Assembly: GCA_037389465.1 (NCBI GenBank)
Contig: JAZARR010000247.1
Location: 1,798,001 to 1,862,000, forward strand
Direction: 5' to 3'
Source of the DNA: Baylisascaris procyonis
Lineage: Eukaryota; Nematoda; Chromadorea; Rhabditida; Ascarididae
DNA length: 64,000 nucleotides
The position numbers were made by a program, and so were the translations under genes. Positions 40,201 through 53,130 of the stretch are shown here, in pieces. Positions within the stretch are counted from its first letter, which is position 1; every line of letters begins with the position of its first letter. The notes beneath the pieces are model-generated. The model was not told the origin of the DNA and did no database searches. It saw nothing but the letters and a program-made list of their open reading frames with translations.

Positions 40201-40205
40201 GCTAG
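34203..40205 (+). CDS. Core-2/I-branching-type beta-1,6-N-acetylglucosaminyltransferase family protein
   Basis: Type II Golgi membrane glycosyltransferase (GT14-like), expected to add branching N-acetylglucosamine or a related sugar to O-glycans. Eight exons are in phase: 34203-34308, 35478-35560, 35769-35912, 36342-36596, 37353-37503, 38492-38680, 39045-39102, 39905-40205, giving 428 residues. Residues 4-18 are the signal anchor (KFIIILSFLCIITFL). Family landmarks in order are NCSRFFDDE, DASCKAIRRR, ADFPIAFVRIVYKDY, CFVIDKKS, CFPNVI, DSAGHNML, YVITLQNHDIPLRTN, TKGSASCSLSRAFVDFI, HYGVDEMLFSTI, ALGAPGG and RHRVCILGIADL. A TTTCAG acceptor ends at 34177, 26 nt before the start, and may receive a trans-spliced leader. 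An out-of-frame upstream ATG at 34183 opens a 21-codon frame overlapping the start. Conserved cysteines and the DE pair of the acceptor region are present. Donor and acceptor specificity cannot be assigned. Confidence 0.94.
36224..36309. repeat. 43-bp tandem duplication
   Basis: Two almost identical adjacent copies containing TTTCCCCGCCACCCATTGGA, in the intron just before the 36342 exon. Their near identity suggests a recent event. Confidence 0.9.
37668..37745. repeat. 32-bp direct repeat, period 46
   Basis: TTATGGCCAAGACAAGATTG plus 12 further matching bases occurs at 37668-37699 and again at 37714-37745, inside an intron of the glycosyltransferase gene. Confidence 0.9.
38706..38890 (-). 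mobile_element. Degraded LINE-type retrotransposon 3-prime fragment
   Basis: An island of clearly higher GC in an AT-rich intron. Read on the minus strand it gives PARQHPMGRRQ, a stop, then TFKKGVDLKTIGAKWAREAF and SKWKRYEEKC. This resembles the C-terminal tail of LINE reverse transcriptases, where a Gly-Arg-Pro/basic motif is followed by Trp...Ala...Trp-Lys/Arg. The internal stop shows it is dead. It lies antisense to the host gene. Identification rests on motif spacing only. Confidence 0.4.
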
Positions 40206-40857
40206 TATTGCATATAACGTTGTTTGAAGTGAAATATTCTTTAAAAAATTGCAACAATGCAAAATATTTATTATTGATCGGCAGGTATTATGTGCCTTTT
40301 TATATTACTGTTAGTGTAATATGCGCATTTTGCAACTTTTTTTAGCCACTTTTGCAAATATCTCTCAGGGAAACACATCGTGACTGCATTGCTTCCTTAC
40401 GATCGTTTCCTTAGATCCCGTTTATAAAGATAAATTCAAAATTTTTTTGCAATACTTCATTATGAATCTCAAATCGACTTATTCAAATCAGAATAAAACA
40501 ACGCCCATTGCGATATTTCAACTGATAAAACTGATAAGTAAAGAAAAATTCACTTAAGTGAAATAGGCAAAATAATTTCACAATAAATAAATGTAAAGTT
40601 AAATATTTGATATGAATTATAAAAAAATATTAATTCATTGTTTTCTTTTTTTTTTGTTATTATTGTGAACAACTTAAATCAAGGCCAGGTGGTGGTATTT
40701 TATCTAGTAGTTTTTATAAATGTTGACCAAAACAAAGTCTAAAGAATGTTGTATAAAGCGTATTTAGGCATTATTGAAAACATATAATTACTACAATTTA
40801 ATTGTTAGTATACATATAAATTCAAAATCAGAAAATATATTTTCAGGAATAAAAAAA

Positions 40858-41892
40858 TTAAACATCATTATATGTAAAACGTGCAAATGGAACACCAAAT
40901 CCATAGTGTTGCTCGTATTTACTTTGAATAAGAAGTCGATAATGAGCCTGTGCGGAATTACGTCGAAAACTTTCTGAAGTTGGTGTTAGTGGTCTTACGA
41001 CAATCGCATCACCCGTATATGATGAACTTTCACCTCTCGAACATCTCCGACGAACGCATGGACAACAACAAGAGAAAATCATAACTGAAAGTTCATAATA
41101 TTTACGCAGAAATAGTATTTATAATAGAAAACATCGAATTGGCCCATTGTGATTATAAAGAAGGCGAAAAAATTCTTTTGATCGATTCACGGCAGTAATC
41201 TACAACGAGGATAGCTCTGCCTTATCACGTTGATTTGCTGTTTTTCATAAGAGTCCACAAATATGAGCATCTAATATTTATAGAGCCTTCAAAATTTAGT
41301 GCCTTTCTTCAAAGAACGAATTTTCCAATGCGGAGCAAAAGACATCAGGGAATTGCAAAATTTGACCAAGTTGAATGTTTCGAATGACTTTTGTAATTTT
41401 AAATAATGAGAGAAACATACTTTCATATAATTTTCAATCAAAAAGAAAGCGATGTTCGATGTAAGACGAAATGGTCTAATTCATCTCAATTCTTTTCCTA
41501 ATCCATTGCATTATTTATAGTATGGATCGTCTATGATTGAAAAAGAGTGTCAACTTCATCTCCTATCGTTCATCATTTGCGCTGATCTTCTCTCGCCAAG
41601 TAGGGAATGAAAGCCTTTTTACGACTTTTCTTCGTTTACTTTCCCCAATGTCATTCGTCTTGCTTCCTCATCTCAACGAAAAATAAGAGTTGGAATTTAA
41701 AAAAAATATCTGATTACCTGCAAGAATGAATGTTAGAAGGCCAAGAACGGGAACAATTAACCAAAAATAGAATGCATCCGGTACAACTTCAGTTAGTTCA
41801 TAATCACGCGTACTTAAATCGATTGCAGCCGCTGGCATTCGGTAATCCATCCACCATTTCTCTTCAAAAAATTTCTTTATAATCGAGATCAT
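40858..41892 (-). CDS. Small single-pass membrane protein, family not recognised
   Basis: Two exons (41892-41718 and 41084-40858) joined in phase give 133 residues. The N-terminal part is acidic/aromatic (FFEEKWWMDYRMP, RDYELTEVVPDAFYF). A transmembrane segment follows (residues about 41-64, FYFWLIVPVLGLLTFILAVM), then a membrane-proximal Cys cluster SCCCPCVRRRC, which could be palmitoylated, and a Ser/Arg-rich tail ending FARFTYNDV. No signal peptide precedes the anchor. The topology and the Cys/Arg patch after the membrane loosely recall the C-terminal part of alpha/epsilon-sarcoglycans; if so, upstream exons with the ectodomain are missing. The frame is closed upstream by a stop unless an ATTAG acceptor at about 41904 is used. 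It is convergent with the glycosyltransferase gene, stop to stop about 650 bp apart. Confidence 0.7.
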
Positions 41893-42655
41893 ATGTATAG
41901 CTAATCAATAAATCGATTATGCAAATACATCGACGATCGACGGATATTCAATCAATAATTTCCCTCATGATCAACGACGATAATCGTAATAAAAATACGA
42001 ATATGAAATCTGCCAAATCTATTCCAAATTTTATCCTATTCCACTAGGAGTATATAAATTGTAAAAATTGAAAAAAATTAGGATCGATTTCAATAAATAT
42101 TTTCAAAAAATTATTTTTGATGTGAAAAAATTTTCAAAAATTTAAATTTCCGGCACACTTATAATTGATAAGAACAACGATTACTGAAGTGATATGATAA
42201 GGCATTTAAAAAATAAGCCGAGAATATATTTCAAATATTATTTATAGTACAGAATTATAGAGTATTGTTATTATATATAATATAGAATGTATAAAGTGCT
42301 CTATGATGGAAGCTAAAGAATTAAAGTGAATATTATTGAACATGGACCAAACTATAGAGTACATTACTTAAGCATCGATCTAGAAAATTCTAATCTCCGA
42401 TGAGCGTATACTCTCTTAATGATATTAGAATGAAATCATACATATGGATGATCGACATAACAATGAATATCACTAAAAAATTCCTTAATATACAAGTTTA
42501 TATAAATATTTGCATTAAATACAATCTTTCATCAATGAAATTTGAAGCTTTAATGATGAACTGCGTTCGAAAAATGAAGCAAAATGTATGCAATAGCAAT
42601 ATTTTTCAACGACAAAAAAAAAAGAGAGAGAGACCTATCCATAGGGATTTAAAAC

Positions 42656-42800
42656 GTTTTCAACGAAATAGATGATGATGGAATTAGCGTTCAATTTGCC
42701 CATGATGCAATTAGGCGTTTTTCCTTTAGTGAACCATCTAGCACCAATTGCATCACATTTCTTCTTGACAAACTCTTGATTGAACTTCCTTTCATACGTT
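42656..42800 (-). CDS. Possible isolated minus-strand exon
   Basis: An open minus-strand stretch of coding appearance with YERKFNQEFVKKKCDAIGAR, WFTKGKTPNCIMGKL and NANSIII. It is bounded upstream by a T-rich tract and downstream by a possible donor (TTC-GTTGAA). It could be an upstream exon of the membrane-protein gene at 40858-41892, but the phases I tried do not join. It could also be an exon of an unassembled gene, or chance. Confidence 0.25.
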
Positions 42801-42823
42801 TGTGAAAAAAAAAAAAATTCCAT

Positions 42824-45800
42824 TCGATTAAAACTAACTGACTAAAAGCTTATATTCATAAAAGGTGAAGTAGTAATACTATCGTCGTCGTTAGCGTTTA
42901 ATCACGACAGGTGGAGAAATTCCACAGGTAAAATTAACATTTAGATTCAGGTTGGAAGTCAAAGTTGTAATACAGTGAAACAACATCTATATTATGGGCA
43001 AAAAAAAAAAAAACGAGTTCTAAAATGCAATTATTTGAATATGCAAATGTGATGAATAATTATTCAACCTTCTTAGCAGCTCAAAATATTTGCATATGAG
43101 AAAAAAAAAATTTTAAACGTTTATACTGGACATCATTGTGGTATACTAATATTTATTTCATAAATATTATTATAGATACTAATATTTTATATAACACTAA
43201 TATTATAATTTACATTTTACAATAATACTAATATTAATATTTTTTTTGTAAATAAATAATGCTAATATTTTATAAATAAACAAACGCTATACTATTTTTG
43301 TAATAGAAATATAAATGAGTCGATATTTGGTTCGTCGGTCTAAAGAATGTACAAATAAAGAATCAGCCGCATGGATTCTTTCAAACAAAAGTCGTCTTGA
43401 GGGGTAGTTTCTCGAGAGACCTCATGATTAAGAATTGACTAAATTTTAATGATACTCAGAATCATCCTATCTATAACTACTATTTTACTTTATCGGCATT
43501 TATAAGTAAGCAACTTTCATCAGTGGGAATTTTTACCATAAATGTAATACCTCACTAATTCTACGATACATTTTACGGTGAATTTCGAAAAAAAAAAACG
43601 TAAATAAAATTTAAAACAATTCCTATCAAACGAAATTCCTCCAGAATGGAATTTAGAAAAACTTATACGGCTTATTGTGGTCATTGTTTTGTTTCATAAA
43701 AAAATCAACTAGTAAATATAATACGAAAATATTTCCCAACAAGAAAAGTGTTGAAGAAGATATTTGTCTCATAATAAGGAGTGTATTCACTTCGGATATA
43801 CGCCTTTCCCTTCTAGAATATAGGTGAACATTTCTATGAATAACCTTCGATTCATTAACAGTGAGAAATAAATATTTTGATAGAAAATATTAAAAATAAA
43901 GTAACATTAGCAAATTTCTTTGCGCAAGAAACGTGAAAAGGGAATGAGGACGGACCGGAGAACGGGACGACTTGTTGATTACACAATGGTCAGAGCAACT
44001 AACCCTAAATCTTCTTTTAAATAAACGGTTGCATAATGACCGCCATGAATGGATCAAATATCTATTATTTCGAAATGACCTGATATTAATACAGCGAAAG
44101 ATTGATCAAATAGTGTAACATAAATTGCATTTTATTCAACAAGATAATTTATGCGACCGTTGCATAAATTTTTATCGTTTTAAGTGAAACAATTCTTAGA
44201 TAAACGCTAGATTAATAAACTTATAAGTGAATGAATTGTAAATATTAATAAAATACAATAAAATTCATTCCTATCATAAAAAAATTTTTTTAATATCACA
44301 TTTAAATTTTCTCTTTAAAAAATCCATATAGAAAGTATTGAGGTCAATTGAACAATTCTTCTTGAAAAAAGAAAATTATGGCATGCATTCATTATTAAAT
44401 TTTAACTAATTTTTGAGAAAAAGTTGGAAAAAAAAAAATTCAACAACTAAAGCGCCGCCAAGAACATCGAAAAAGAACACAAAAAAAGGTTATATGGAAG
44501 AAATTTTCCTGGAAGTGTTCAGTTGAAGAAATCCGGAAGCAAATTATAATACATCTGTGCTCCATTAGACGATATTCGATAAGAGGAGAAACTATGCGGA
44601 AACGTTTCCCACTAACGATTTAAAAAAAAATGTAAGAATTTTCACGCTTAAAGGAACTAGCATTTTGAAATGCTCAATATATAGCGCTCCATAGCTGATC
44701 AGTGCTGCCGCAGGAGGGAAGATTCAGTGGACAAGAGGGAGAATAACATTCATATGAGGGCGTAGAAAGATGAAAAAGATCAAAAAAAAAGAAGAAGAAA
44801 CAAAACAAAAGTGCAAAAAAAAAGATAAACGCAAACTATAGTACTTTTCGAAGTACTCTATAATTAGAAAAAATAGAGCCCTATGAAAGTACCGTTCTTT
44901 GAAGCCTTACGTTAAGCCATCAAAATATTATCCGACACTCCAAGCCGACAACAGCCAACAATAGCCGACAACAACCGACAATAAACGTTGTGAGAGATTT
45001 AAACAATATGTAATGAAAATGATTTCAGGACGGGACATTTCAGGACATCTCCCCCCTTCCCCCTTCTAAATATATTTTAGTAAAATTTCTCATATTTACT
45101 GCTATATATTCTCAACGAATTTCTTTAGCTTATTAATGTTTCAGCAATAGTTGATTGAAATAAAATGAGTGATCAAAACTTATGAGAACTACAAAAGAAA
45201 ATTATAAACTGTTCAATAAGATTCATATTAATCAATAATGATCAGTAAATATGTTCGTATTAATCAATAATGATCAATAAATAACCGTGCTGATGTTAAT
45301 TTTCTATAGATTCGATTAAACTTCACTATAAAATTATCACAATTGTTATGAAACGATAAATTCGTTCTACTAGTATCGTAAAAGAATTCGACGAAAAAAT
45401 AATTTAAAAAAAAAAATCAAATTAAATGATCGGATGCTTAAATTCACAAAAAAAAAAAAATTCCCAATAAATATATATATCATATCGTTAACAAATATTC
45501 CCCAACGAATTAAAAAAACAAAAAAAAACAACTCATGTTGAATAGCTTGCACATTCCATCCATTTCAAAAAAAAAAGCCCGAACATAGAGAAGAGGTGAT
45601 CGCAATTTCAGCACCATGAAAATAGCGTCGAAAAATATGGGCTAGATTACATAGGTTTGAATGTACGAAAATAATTGCTTCATTCCATTATCGCCGTTCG
45701 TTCTTGTCATATCCTATCGAGTTGAGAGACGCTCAAATCGTAAGCTCTTCTTTGTTGAATGAAAAAAAAAAAAATGCATATTATATGAAGCCATATATCC

Positions 45801-46107
45801 TAATCGTTTTGTATAGAAAAAGTGATGCAAGATTTATGTGTGCTAAGCAGATCACATTAGAAATGCTAAACGCCAATTAAAAGAAATCAATGCTGCATAA
45901 AAATGATCACTAACCATGATCACTAAATACGATCGATGGCTATTGGTTATTTGGTTGCATAATCTGTTACATCTTGCCTATTAGTTGTTTCGAGTAATTT
46001 TATTTACTTGAAATTATTCATTTAAAAAATTATTCATAAACTATTCGAAGAAACGATTGATGCATGCGGCTGTGATATTTGAAGATATTTAAAAAACGCT
46101 TAGATCA
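42824..46107. other. Intergenic region, no supported gene
   Basis: AT-rich, with many short A runs and clustered TAATATT-type repeats (43150-43270). Short direct repeats of GCCGACAACA type occur at 44945-44985. No coding region seen. Confidence 0.5.
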
Positions 46108-46335
46108 TAAGTGACCGTGTGGTCTGTTTCAGCCTGGCATGTATGTTTGGAAGAGTGTGGTACGTGCGGTGTGTGGAGCGCCGTGTGTGGTCTCAGTTTG
46201 TGTGGTATAGTTCCCTTTGGAATATGTGTGTGGGAGGGTGGGTATGTGTGGTGTGTGTGTGGATGGTGGTGTAGTGTGCATGAGCGTGTGTCGTATGTGT
46301 GCGGTGTAGTTGTTGGTGCAGTTGTCAGTATTTAA
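46108..46335. repeat. GT-rich repeat block, left flank of satellite
   Basis: Strand-asymmetric GT-rich sequence with two copies of a GTGTGGTCT(GTTTCAG/CAG) core (46115 and 46180). The second is followed by TTTGTGTGGTATAGTTCCCT. The same order recurs on the right flank at 53790-53900, and the core matches the reverse complement of the 5521-5935 minisatellite. Confidence 0.8.
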
Positions 46336-46470
46336 TTTTCTTTCAAATGATATATATCTCTGTTGGATCAGCTGCAAGATTTCGTGAGAAAAAACTAGAA
46401 AAAATTACTGGTGTAATTTATTGGAGAACGAATTTTTTCCAAGCAGCAACTGCATTCAGACGAAAGCAAG

Positions 46471-46600
46471 GGTCAAAGGGGCAGCAGCCCCCTTGCGAGG
46501 GGTACAGGGGGAGCAGAGCCCCCTGACCTTAATATTAGTACTGAAATAAAAAATATATAGATAATAGGTTCGTATGCTCACTTCTACCCGCGAATAACAT
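46471..46600. repeat. GC-rich double hairpin plus AGTACTGAA...TTCTACCC segment
   Basis: Two GC-rich stem-loops, 46476-46494 (AAGGGGC..GCCCCCTT) and 46505-46525 (CAGGGGG..CCCCCTG), sit within an outer GGTCA/TGACC pair in otherwise AT-rich DNA. The following segment (46536-46590, TAGTACTGAA to TTCTACCC) has a diverged counterpart at 53725-53780, so this is a repeat-family component and not a unique hairpin. Confidence 0.65.
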
Positions 46601-46800
46601 AGATTTTGTTTCTCTCTTCTTCCTGGACATTTTTATTTTCATTTCTCTATACGTCATTCTTCAATGATATCTATTTTTAGATTCACTTTTTTACGGTTCC
46701 TTCACTTTAAAAATTAAATTATGTGAATTTTCTATACAAATGTACTCTAATTTAGGATTCGGAATTTTTTTTCTCAGCAATGGATACGCCTATGGTGTTC

Positions 46801-49800
46801 CGATTTGCTTCCTTTAATATAAGTTTTAAAGCTCTATTAAACGATATATAACTCGGTTCACTTGGGAACAAAAGTTAAAAACCGAGTCGATCGGCCAGAA
46901 TCTCTGAAATCTGGATTTTTGCAATTTAGGAGGTTCTGGTTCTCGGCCAGTATTTGAGACCGGCAAAAGCGGTCTTCTATTTTTTCATGAGCCTGCCGAG
47001 ACCTCTCGAACCATGTATGGGTCAAGGCCCAAGAACGAATACGAGCCGAGAAAAAAATTCCCAAATATCGCTTTTTTCCGATCCTAAGAGGGTAGCACAG
47101 GGAAATTTTGGAAAAAACACTTTATCTCTCCGATTTCGATGATTTTGCTATCAAACGACAGAGCTCGATGAGCTGATCACGGAAACATACATTGTCTGCT
47201 ATTTTACATTAAAAGAAGGAAACTACAGGTGCACGAAGTTGCAGTTCCTATACAATTGGACTGTAATTGCGATCTCGGAACCTTTTTCTCGACAACCGTT
47301 CGACATATGCAGCTACGGTTTGCTTCTTACAACTCAACTTTGAAAGCTCTATTAAACGATATATAACTCGGTTCACTTGGGAACAAAAGTTAAAAACCGA
47401 GTCGATCGGCCAGAATCTCTGAAATCTGGATTTTTGCAATTTAGGAGGTTCTGGTTCTCGGCCAGTATTTGAGACCGGCAAAAGCGGTCTTCTATTTTTT
47501 CATGAGCCTGCCGAGACCTCTCGAACCATGTATGGGTCAAGGCCCAAGAACGAATACGAGCCGAGAAAAAAATTCCCAAATATCGCTTTTTTCCGATCCT
47601 AAGGGGGTAGCACAGGGAAATTTTGGAAAAAACACTTTATCTCTCCGATTTCGATGATTTTGCTATCAAACGACAGAGCTCGATGAGCTGATCACGCAAA
47701 CATACATTGTCTGCTATTTTACATTAAAAGAAGGAAACTACAGGTGCACGAAGTTGCAGTTCCTATACAATTGGACTGTAATTGCGATCTCGGAACCTTT
47801 TTCTCGACAACCGTTCGACATATGCAGCTACGGTTTGCTTCTTACAACTCAACTTTGAAAGCTCTATTAAACGATATATAACTCGGTTCACTTGGGAACA
47901 AAAGTTAAAAACCAAGTCGATCGGCCAGAATCTCTGAAATCTGGATTTTTGCAATTTAGGAGGTTCTGGTTCTCGGCCAGTATTTGAGACCGGCAAAAGC
48001 GGTCTTCTATTTTTTCATGAGCCTGCCGAGACCTCTCGAACCATGTATGGGTCAAGGCCCAAGAACGAATACGAGCCGAGAAAAAAATTCCCAAATATCG
48101 CTTTTTTCCGATCCTGAGAGGGTAGCACAGGGAAATTTTGGAAAAAACACTTTATCTCTCCGATTTCGATGATTTTGCTATCAAACGACAGAGCTCGATG
48201 AGCTGATCACGGAAACATACATTGTCTGCTATTTTACATTAAAAGAAGGAAACTACAGGTGCACGAAGTTGCAGTTCCTATACAATTGGACTGTAATTGC
48301 GATCTCGGAACCTTTTTCTCGACAACCGTTCGACATATGCAGCTACGGTTTGCTTCTTACAACTCAACTTTGAAAGCTCTATTAAACGATATATAACTCG
48401 GTTCACTTGGGAACAAAAGTTAAAAACCGAGTCGATCGGCCAGAATCTCTGAAATCTGGATTTTTGCAATTTAGGAGGTTCTGGTTCTCGGCCAGTATTT
48501 GAGACCGGCAAAAGCGGTCTTCTATTTTTTCATGAGCCTGCCGAGACCTCTCGAACCATGTATGGGTCAAGGCCCAAGAACGAATACGAGCCGAGAAAAA
48601 AATTCCCAAATATCGCTTTTTTCCGATCCTAAGAGGGTAGCACAGGGAAATTTTGGAAAAAACACTTTATCTCTCCGATTTCGATGATTTTGCTATCAAA
48701 CGACAGAGCTCGATGAGCTGATCACGGAAACATACATTGTCTGCTATTTTACATTAAAAGAAGGAAACTACAGGTGCACGAAGTTGCAGTTCCTATACAA
48801 TTGGACTGTAATTGCGATCTCGGAACCTTTTTCTCGACAACCGTTCGACATATGCAGCTACGGTTTGCTTCTTACAACTCAACTTTGAAAGCTCTATTAA
48901 ACGATATATAACTCGGTTCACTTGGGAACAAAAGTTAAAAACCGAGTCGATCGGCCAGAATCTCTGAAATCTGGATTTTTGCAATTTAGGAGGTTCTGGT
49001 TCTCGGCCAGTATTTGAGACCGGCAAAAGCGGTCTTCTATTTTTTCATGAGCCTGCCGAGACCTCTCGAACCATGTATGGGTCAAGGCCCAAGAACGAAT
49101 ACGAGCCGAGAAAAAAATTCCCAAATATCGCTTTTTTCCGATCCTAAAGGGGTAGCACAGGGAAATTTTGGAAAAACACTTTATCTCTCTGATTTCGATG
49201 ATTTTGCTATCAAACGACAGAGCTCGATGAGCTGATCACGCAAACATACATTGTCTGCTATTTTACATTAAAAGAAGGAAACTACAGGTGCACGAAGTTG
49301 CAGTTCCTATACAATTGGACTGTAATTGCGATCTCGGAACCTTTTTCTCGACAACCGTTCGACATATGCAGCTACGGTTTGCTTCTTACAACTCAACTTT
49401 GAAAGCTCTATTAAACGATATATAACTCGGTTCACTTGGGAACAAAAGTTAAAAACCGAGTCGATCGGCCAGAATCTCTGAAATCTGGATTTTTGCAATT
49501 TAGGAGGTTCTGGTTCTCGGCCAGTATTTGAGACCGGCAAAAGCGGTCTTCTATTTTTTCATGAGCCTGCCGAGACCTCTCGAACCATGTATGGGTCAAG
49601 GCCCAAGAACGAATACGAGCCGAGAAAAAAATTCCCAAATATCGCTTTTTTCCGATCCTAAATGGGTAGTACAGGGAAATTTTGGAAAAACACTTTATCT
49701 CTCCGATTTCGATGATTTTGCTATCAAACGACAGAGCTCGATGAGCTGATCACGGAAACATACATTGTCTGCTATTTTACATTAAAAGAAGGAAACTACA

Positions 49801-52800
49801 GGTGCACGAAGTTGCAGTTCCTATACAATTGGACTGTAATTGCGATCTCGGAACCTTTTTCTCGACAACCGTTCGACATATGCAGCTACGGTTTGCTTCT
49901 TACAACTCAACTTTGAAAGCTCTATTAAACGATATATAACTCGGTTCACTTGGGAACAAAAGTTAAAAGCCGAGTCGATCGGCCAGAATCTCTGAAATCT
50001 GGATTTTTGCAATTTAGGAGGTTCTGGTTCTCGGCCAGTATTTGAGACCGGCAAAAGCGGTCTTCTATTTTTTCATGAGCCTGCCGAGACCTCTCGAACC
50101 ATATATGGGTCAAGGCCCAAGAACGAATACGAGCCGAGAAAAAAATTCCCAAATATCGCTTTTTTCCGATCCTAAGAGGGTAGCACAGGGAAATTTTGGA
50201 AAAAACACTTTATCTCTCCGATTTCGATGATTTTGCTATCAAACGACAGAGCTCGATGAGCTGATCACGGAAACATACATTGTCTGCTATTTTACATTAA
50301 AAGAAGGAAACTACAGGTGCACGAAGTTGCAGTTCCTATACAATTGGACTGTAATTGCGATCTCGGAACCTTTTTCTCGACAACCGTTCGACATATGCAG
50401 CTACGGTTTGCTTCTTACAACTCAACTTTGAAAGCTCTATTAAACGATATATAACTCGGTTCACTTGGGAACAAAAGTTAAAAACCGAGTCGATCGGCCA
50501 GAATCTCTGAAATCTGGATTTTTGCAATTTAGGAGGTTCTGGTTCTCGGCCAGTATTTGAGACCGGCAAAAGCGGTCTTCTATTTTTCCATGAGCCTGCC
50601 GAGACCTCTCGAACCATGTATGGGTCAAGGCCCAAGAACGAATACGAGCCGAGAAAAAAATTCCCAAATATCGCTTTTTTCCGGTCCTAAGGGGGTAGCA
50701 CAGGGAAATTTTGGAAAAAACACTTTATCTCTCCGATTTCGATGATTTTGCTATCAAACGACAGAGCTCGATGAGCTGATCACGGAAACATACATTGTCT
50801 GCTATTTTACATTAAAAGAAGGAAACTACAGGTGCACGAAGTTGCAGTTCCTATACAATTGGACTGTAATTGCGATCTCGGAACCTTTTTCTCGACAACC
50901 GTTCGACATATGCAGCTACGGTTTGCTTCTTACAACTCAACTTTGAAAGCTCTATTAAACGATATATAACTCGGTTCACTTGGGAACAAAAGTTAAAAAC
51001 CGAGTCGATCGGCCAGAATCTCTGAAATCTGGATTTTTGCAATTTAGGAGGTTCTGGTTCTCGGCCAGTATTTGAGACCGACAAAAGCGGTCTTCTATTT
51101 TTTCATGAGCCTGCCGAGACCTCTCGAACCATGTATGGGTCAAGGCCCAAGAACGAATACGAGCCGAGAAAAAAATTCCCAAATATCGCTTTTTTCCGAT
51201 CCTAAAGGGGTAGCACAGGGAAATTTTGGAAAAACACTTTATCTCTCTGATTTCGATGATTTTGCTATCAAACGACAGAGCTCGATGAGCTGATCACGCA
51301 AACATACATTGTCTGCTATTTTACATTAAAAGAAGGAAACTACAGGTGCACGAAGTTGCAGTTCCTATACAATTGGACTGTAATTGCGATCTCGGAACCT
51401 TTTTCTCGACAACCGTTCGACATATGCAGCTACGGTTTGCTTCTTACAACTCAACTTTGAAAGCTCTATTAAACGATATATAACTCGGTTCACTTGGGAA
51501 CAAAAGTTAAAAACCGAGTCGATCGGCCAGAATCTCTGAAATCTGGATTTTTGCAATTTAGGAGGTTCTGGTTCTCGGCCAGTATTTGAGACCGGCAAAA
51601 GCGGTCTTCTATTTTTTCATGAGCCTGCCGAGACCTCTCGAACCATGTATGGGTCAAGGCCCAAGAACGAATACGAGCCGAGAAAAAAATTCCCAAATAT
51701 CGCTTTTTTCCGATCCTAAATGGGTAGTACAGGGAAATTTTGGAAAAACACTTTATCTCTCCGATTTCGATGATTTTGCTATCAAACGACAGAGCTCGAT
51801 GAGCTGATCACGGAAACATACATTGTCTGCTATTTTACATTAAAAGAAGGAAACTACAGGTGCACGAAGTTGCAGTTCCTATACAATTGGACTGTAATTG
51901 CGATCTCGGAACCTTTTTCTCGACAACCGTTCGACATATGCAGCTACGGTTTGCTTCTTACAACTCAACTTTGAAAGCTCTATTAAACGATATATAACTC
52001 GGTTCACTTGGGAACAAAAGTTAAAAGCCGAGTCGATCGGCCAGAATCTCTGAAATCTGGATTTTTGCAATTTAGGAGGTTCTGGTTCTCGGCCAGTATT
52101 TGAGACCGGCAAAAGCGGTCTTCTATTTTTTCATGAGCCTGCCGAGACCTCTCGAACCATATATGGGTCAAGGCCCAAGAACGAATACGAGCCGAGAAAA
52201 AAATTCCCAAATATCGCTTTTTTCCGATCCTAAGGGGGTAGCACAGGGAAATTTTGGAAAAAACACTTTATCTCTCCGATTTCGATGATTTTGCTATCAA
52301 ACGACAGAGCTCGATGAGCTGATCACGGAAACATACATTGTCTGCTATTTTACATTAAAAGAAGGAAACTACAGGTGCACGAATTTGCAGTTCCTATACA
52401 ATTGGACTGTAATTGCGATCTCGGAACCTTTTTCTCGACAACCGTTCGACATATGCAGCTACGGTTTGCTTCTTACAACTCAACTTTGAAAGCTCTATTA
52501 AACGATATATAACTCGGTTCACTTGGGAACAAAAGTTAAAAACCGAGTCGATCGGCCAGAATCTCTGAAATCTGGATTTTTGCAATTTAGGAGGTTCTGG
52601 TTCTCGGCCAGTATTTGAGACCGGCAAAAGCGGTCTTCTATTTTTTCATGAGCCTGCCGAGACCTCTCGAACCATGTATGGGTCAAGGCCCAAGAACGAA
52701 TACGAGCCGAGAAAAAAATTCCCAAATATCGCTTTTTTCCGATCCTAAGGGGGTAGCACAGGGAAATTTTGGAAAAAACACTTTATCTCTCCGATTTCGA

Positions 52801-53025
52801 TGATTTTGCTATCAAACGACAGAGCTCGATGAGCTGATCACGGAAACATACATTGTCTGCTATTTTACATTAAAAGAAGGAAACTACAGGTGCACGAAGT
52901 TGCAGTTCCTATACAATTGGACTGTAATTGCGATCTCGGAACCTTTTTCTCGACAACCGTTCGACATATGCAGCTACGGTTTGCTTCTTACAACTCAACT
53001 TTGAAAGCTCTATTAAACGATATGT
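46801..53025. repeat. Satellite array: 12 tandem units of 514-515 bp
   Basis: Twelve nearly identical units, phased for example by TATATAACTCGGTTCACTTG at about 46845 and then every 515 or 514 bp to about 52506. Units differ by only a few substitutions. Copies 5, 6, 9 and 10 have one base less in an A run after TTTTGG. Short frames of 62-77 codons recur in every copy on both strands simply because the copies are alike. GC content is higher than the surroundings. Each unit carries a short stem (AGACCGGC...GCGGTCT-like). No transposase or terminal repeats are seen within the unit. Confidence 0.97.
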
Positions 53026-53130
53026 AACTTATTATATTTGGGGATAGAAGTTAAGAACCGAAACGACGGGTGAAAAGTTCTGGAATCTCGATTTTTGCAA
53101 TTCCAGGGGTTCTGGTTCAATTTGATGCTC
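53026..53130. repeat. Strongly diverged edge copy of the satellite unit
   Basis: After 53025 the identity drops abruptly but alignment to the unit start continues (GTTAAGAACCGA, TCTCGATTTTTGCAATT, GGTTCTGGTTC). The left edge (46801-46830) is likewise diverged. Old copies at the margins and young copies inside are typical of arrays homogenised by unequal exchange. Confidence 0.75.

Noticed and set aside
46858..52803. Recurrent 62-77 codon frames on both strands in each satellite unit
   Set aside because: They recur only because the units are nearly identical. There is no domain, start context or codon signal, and overlapping frames on both strands are equally open.
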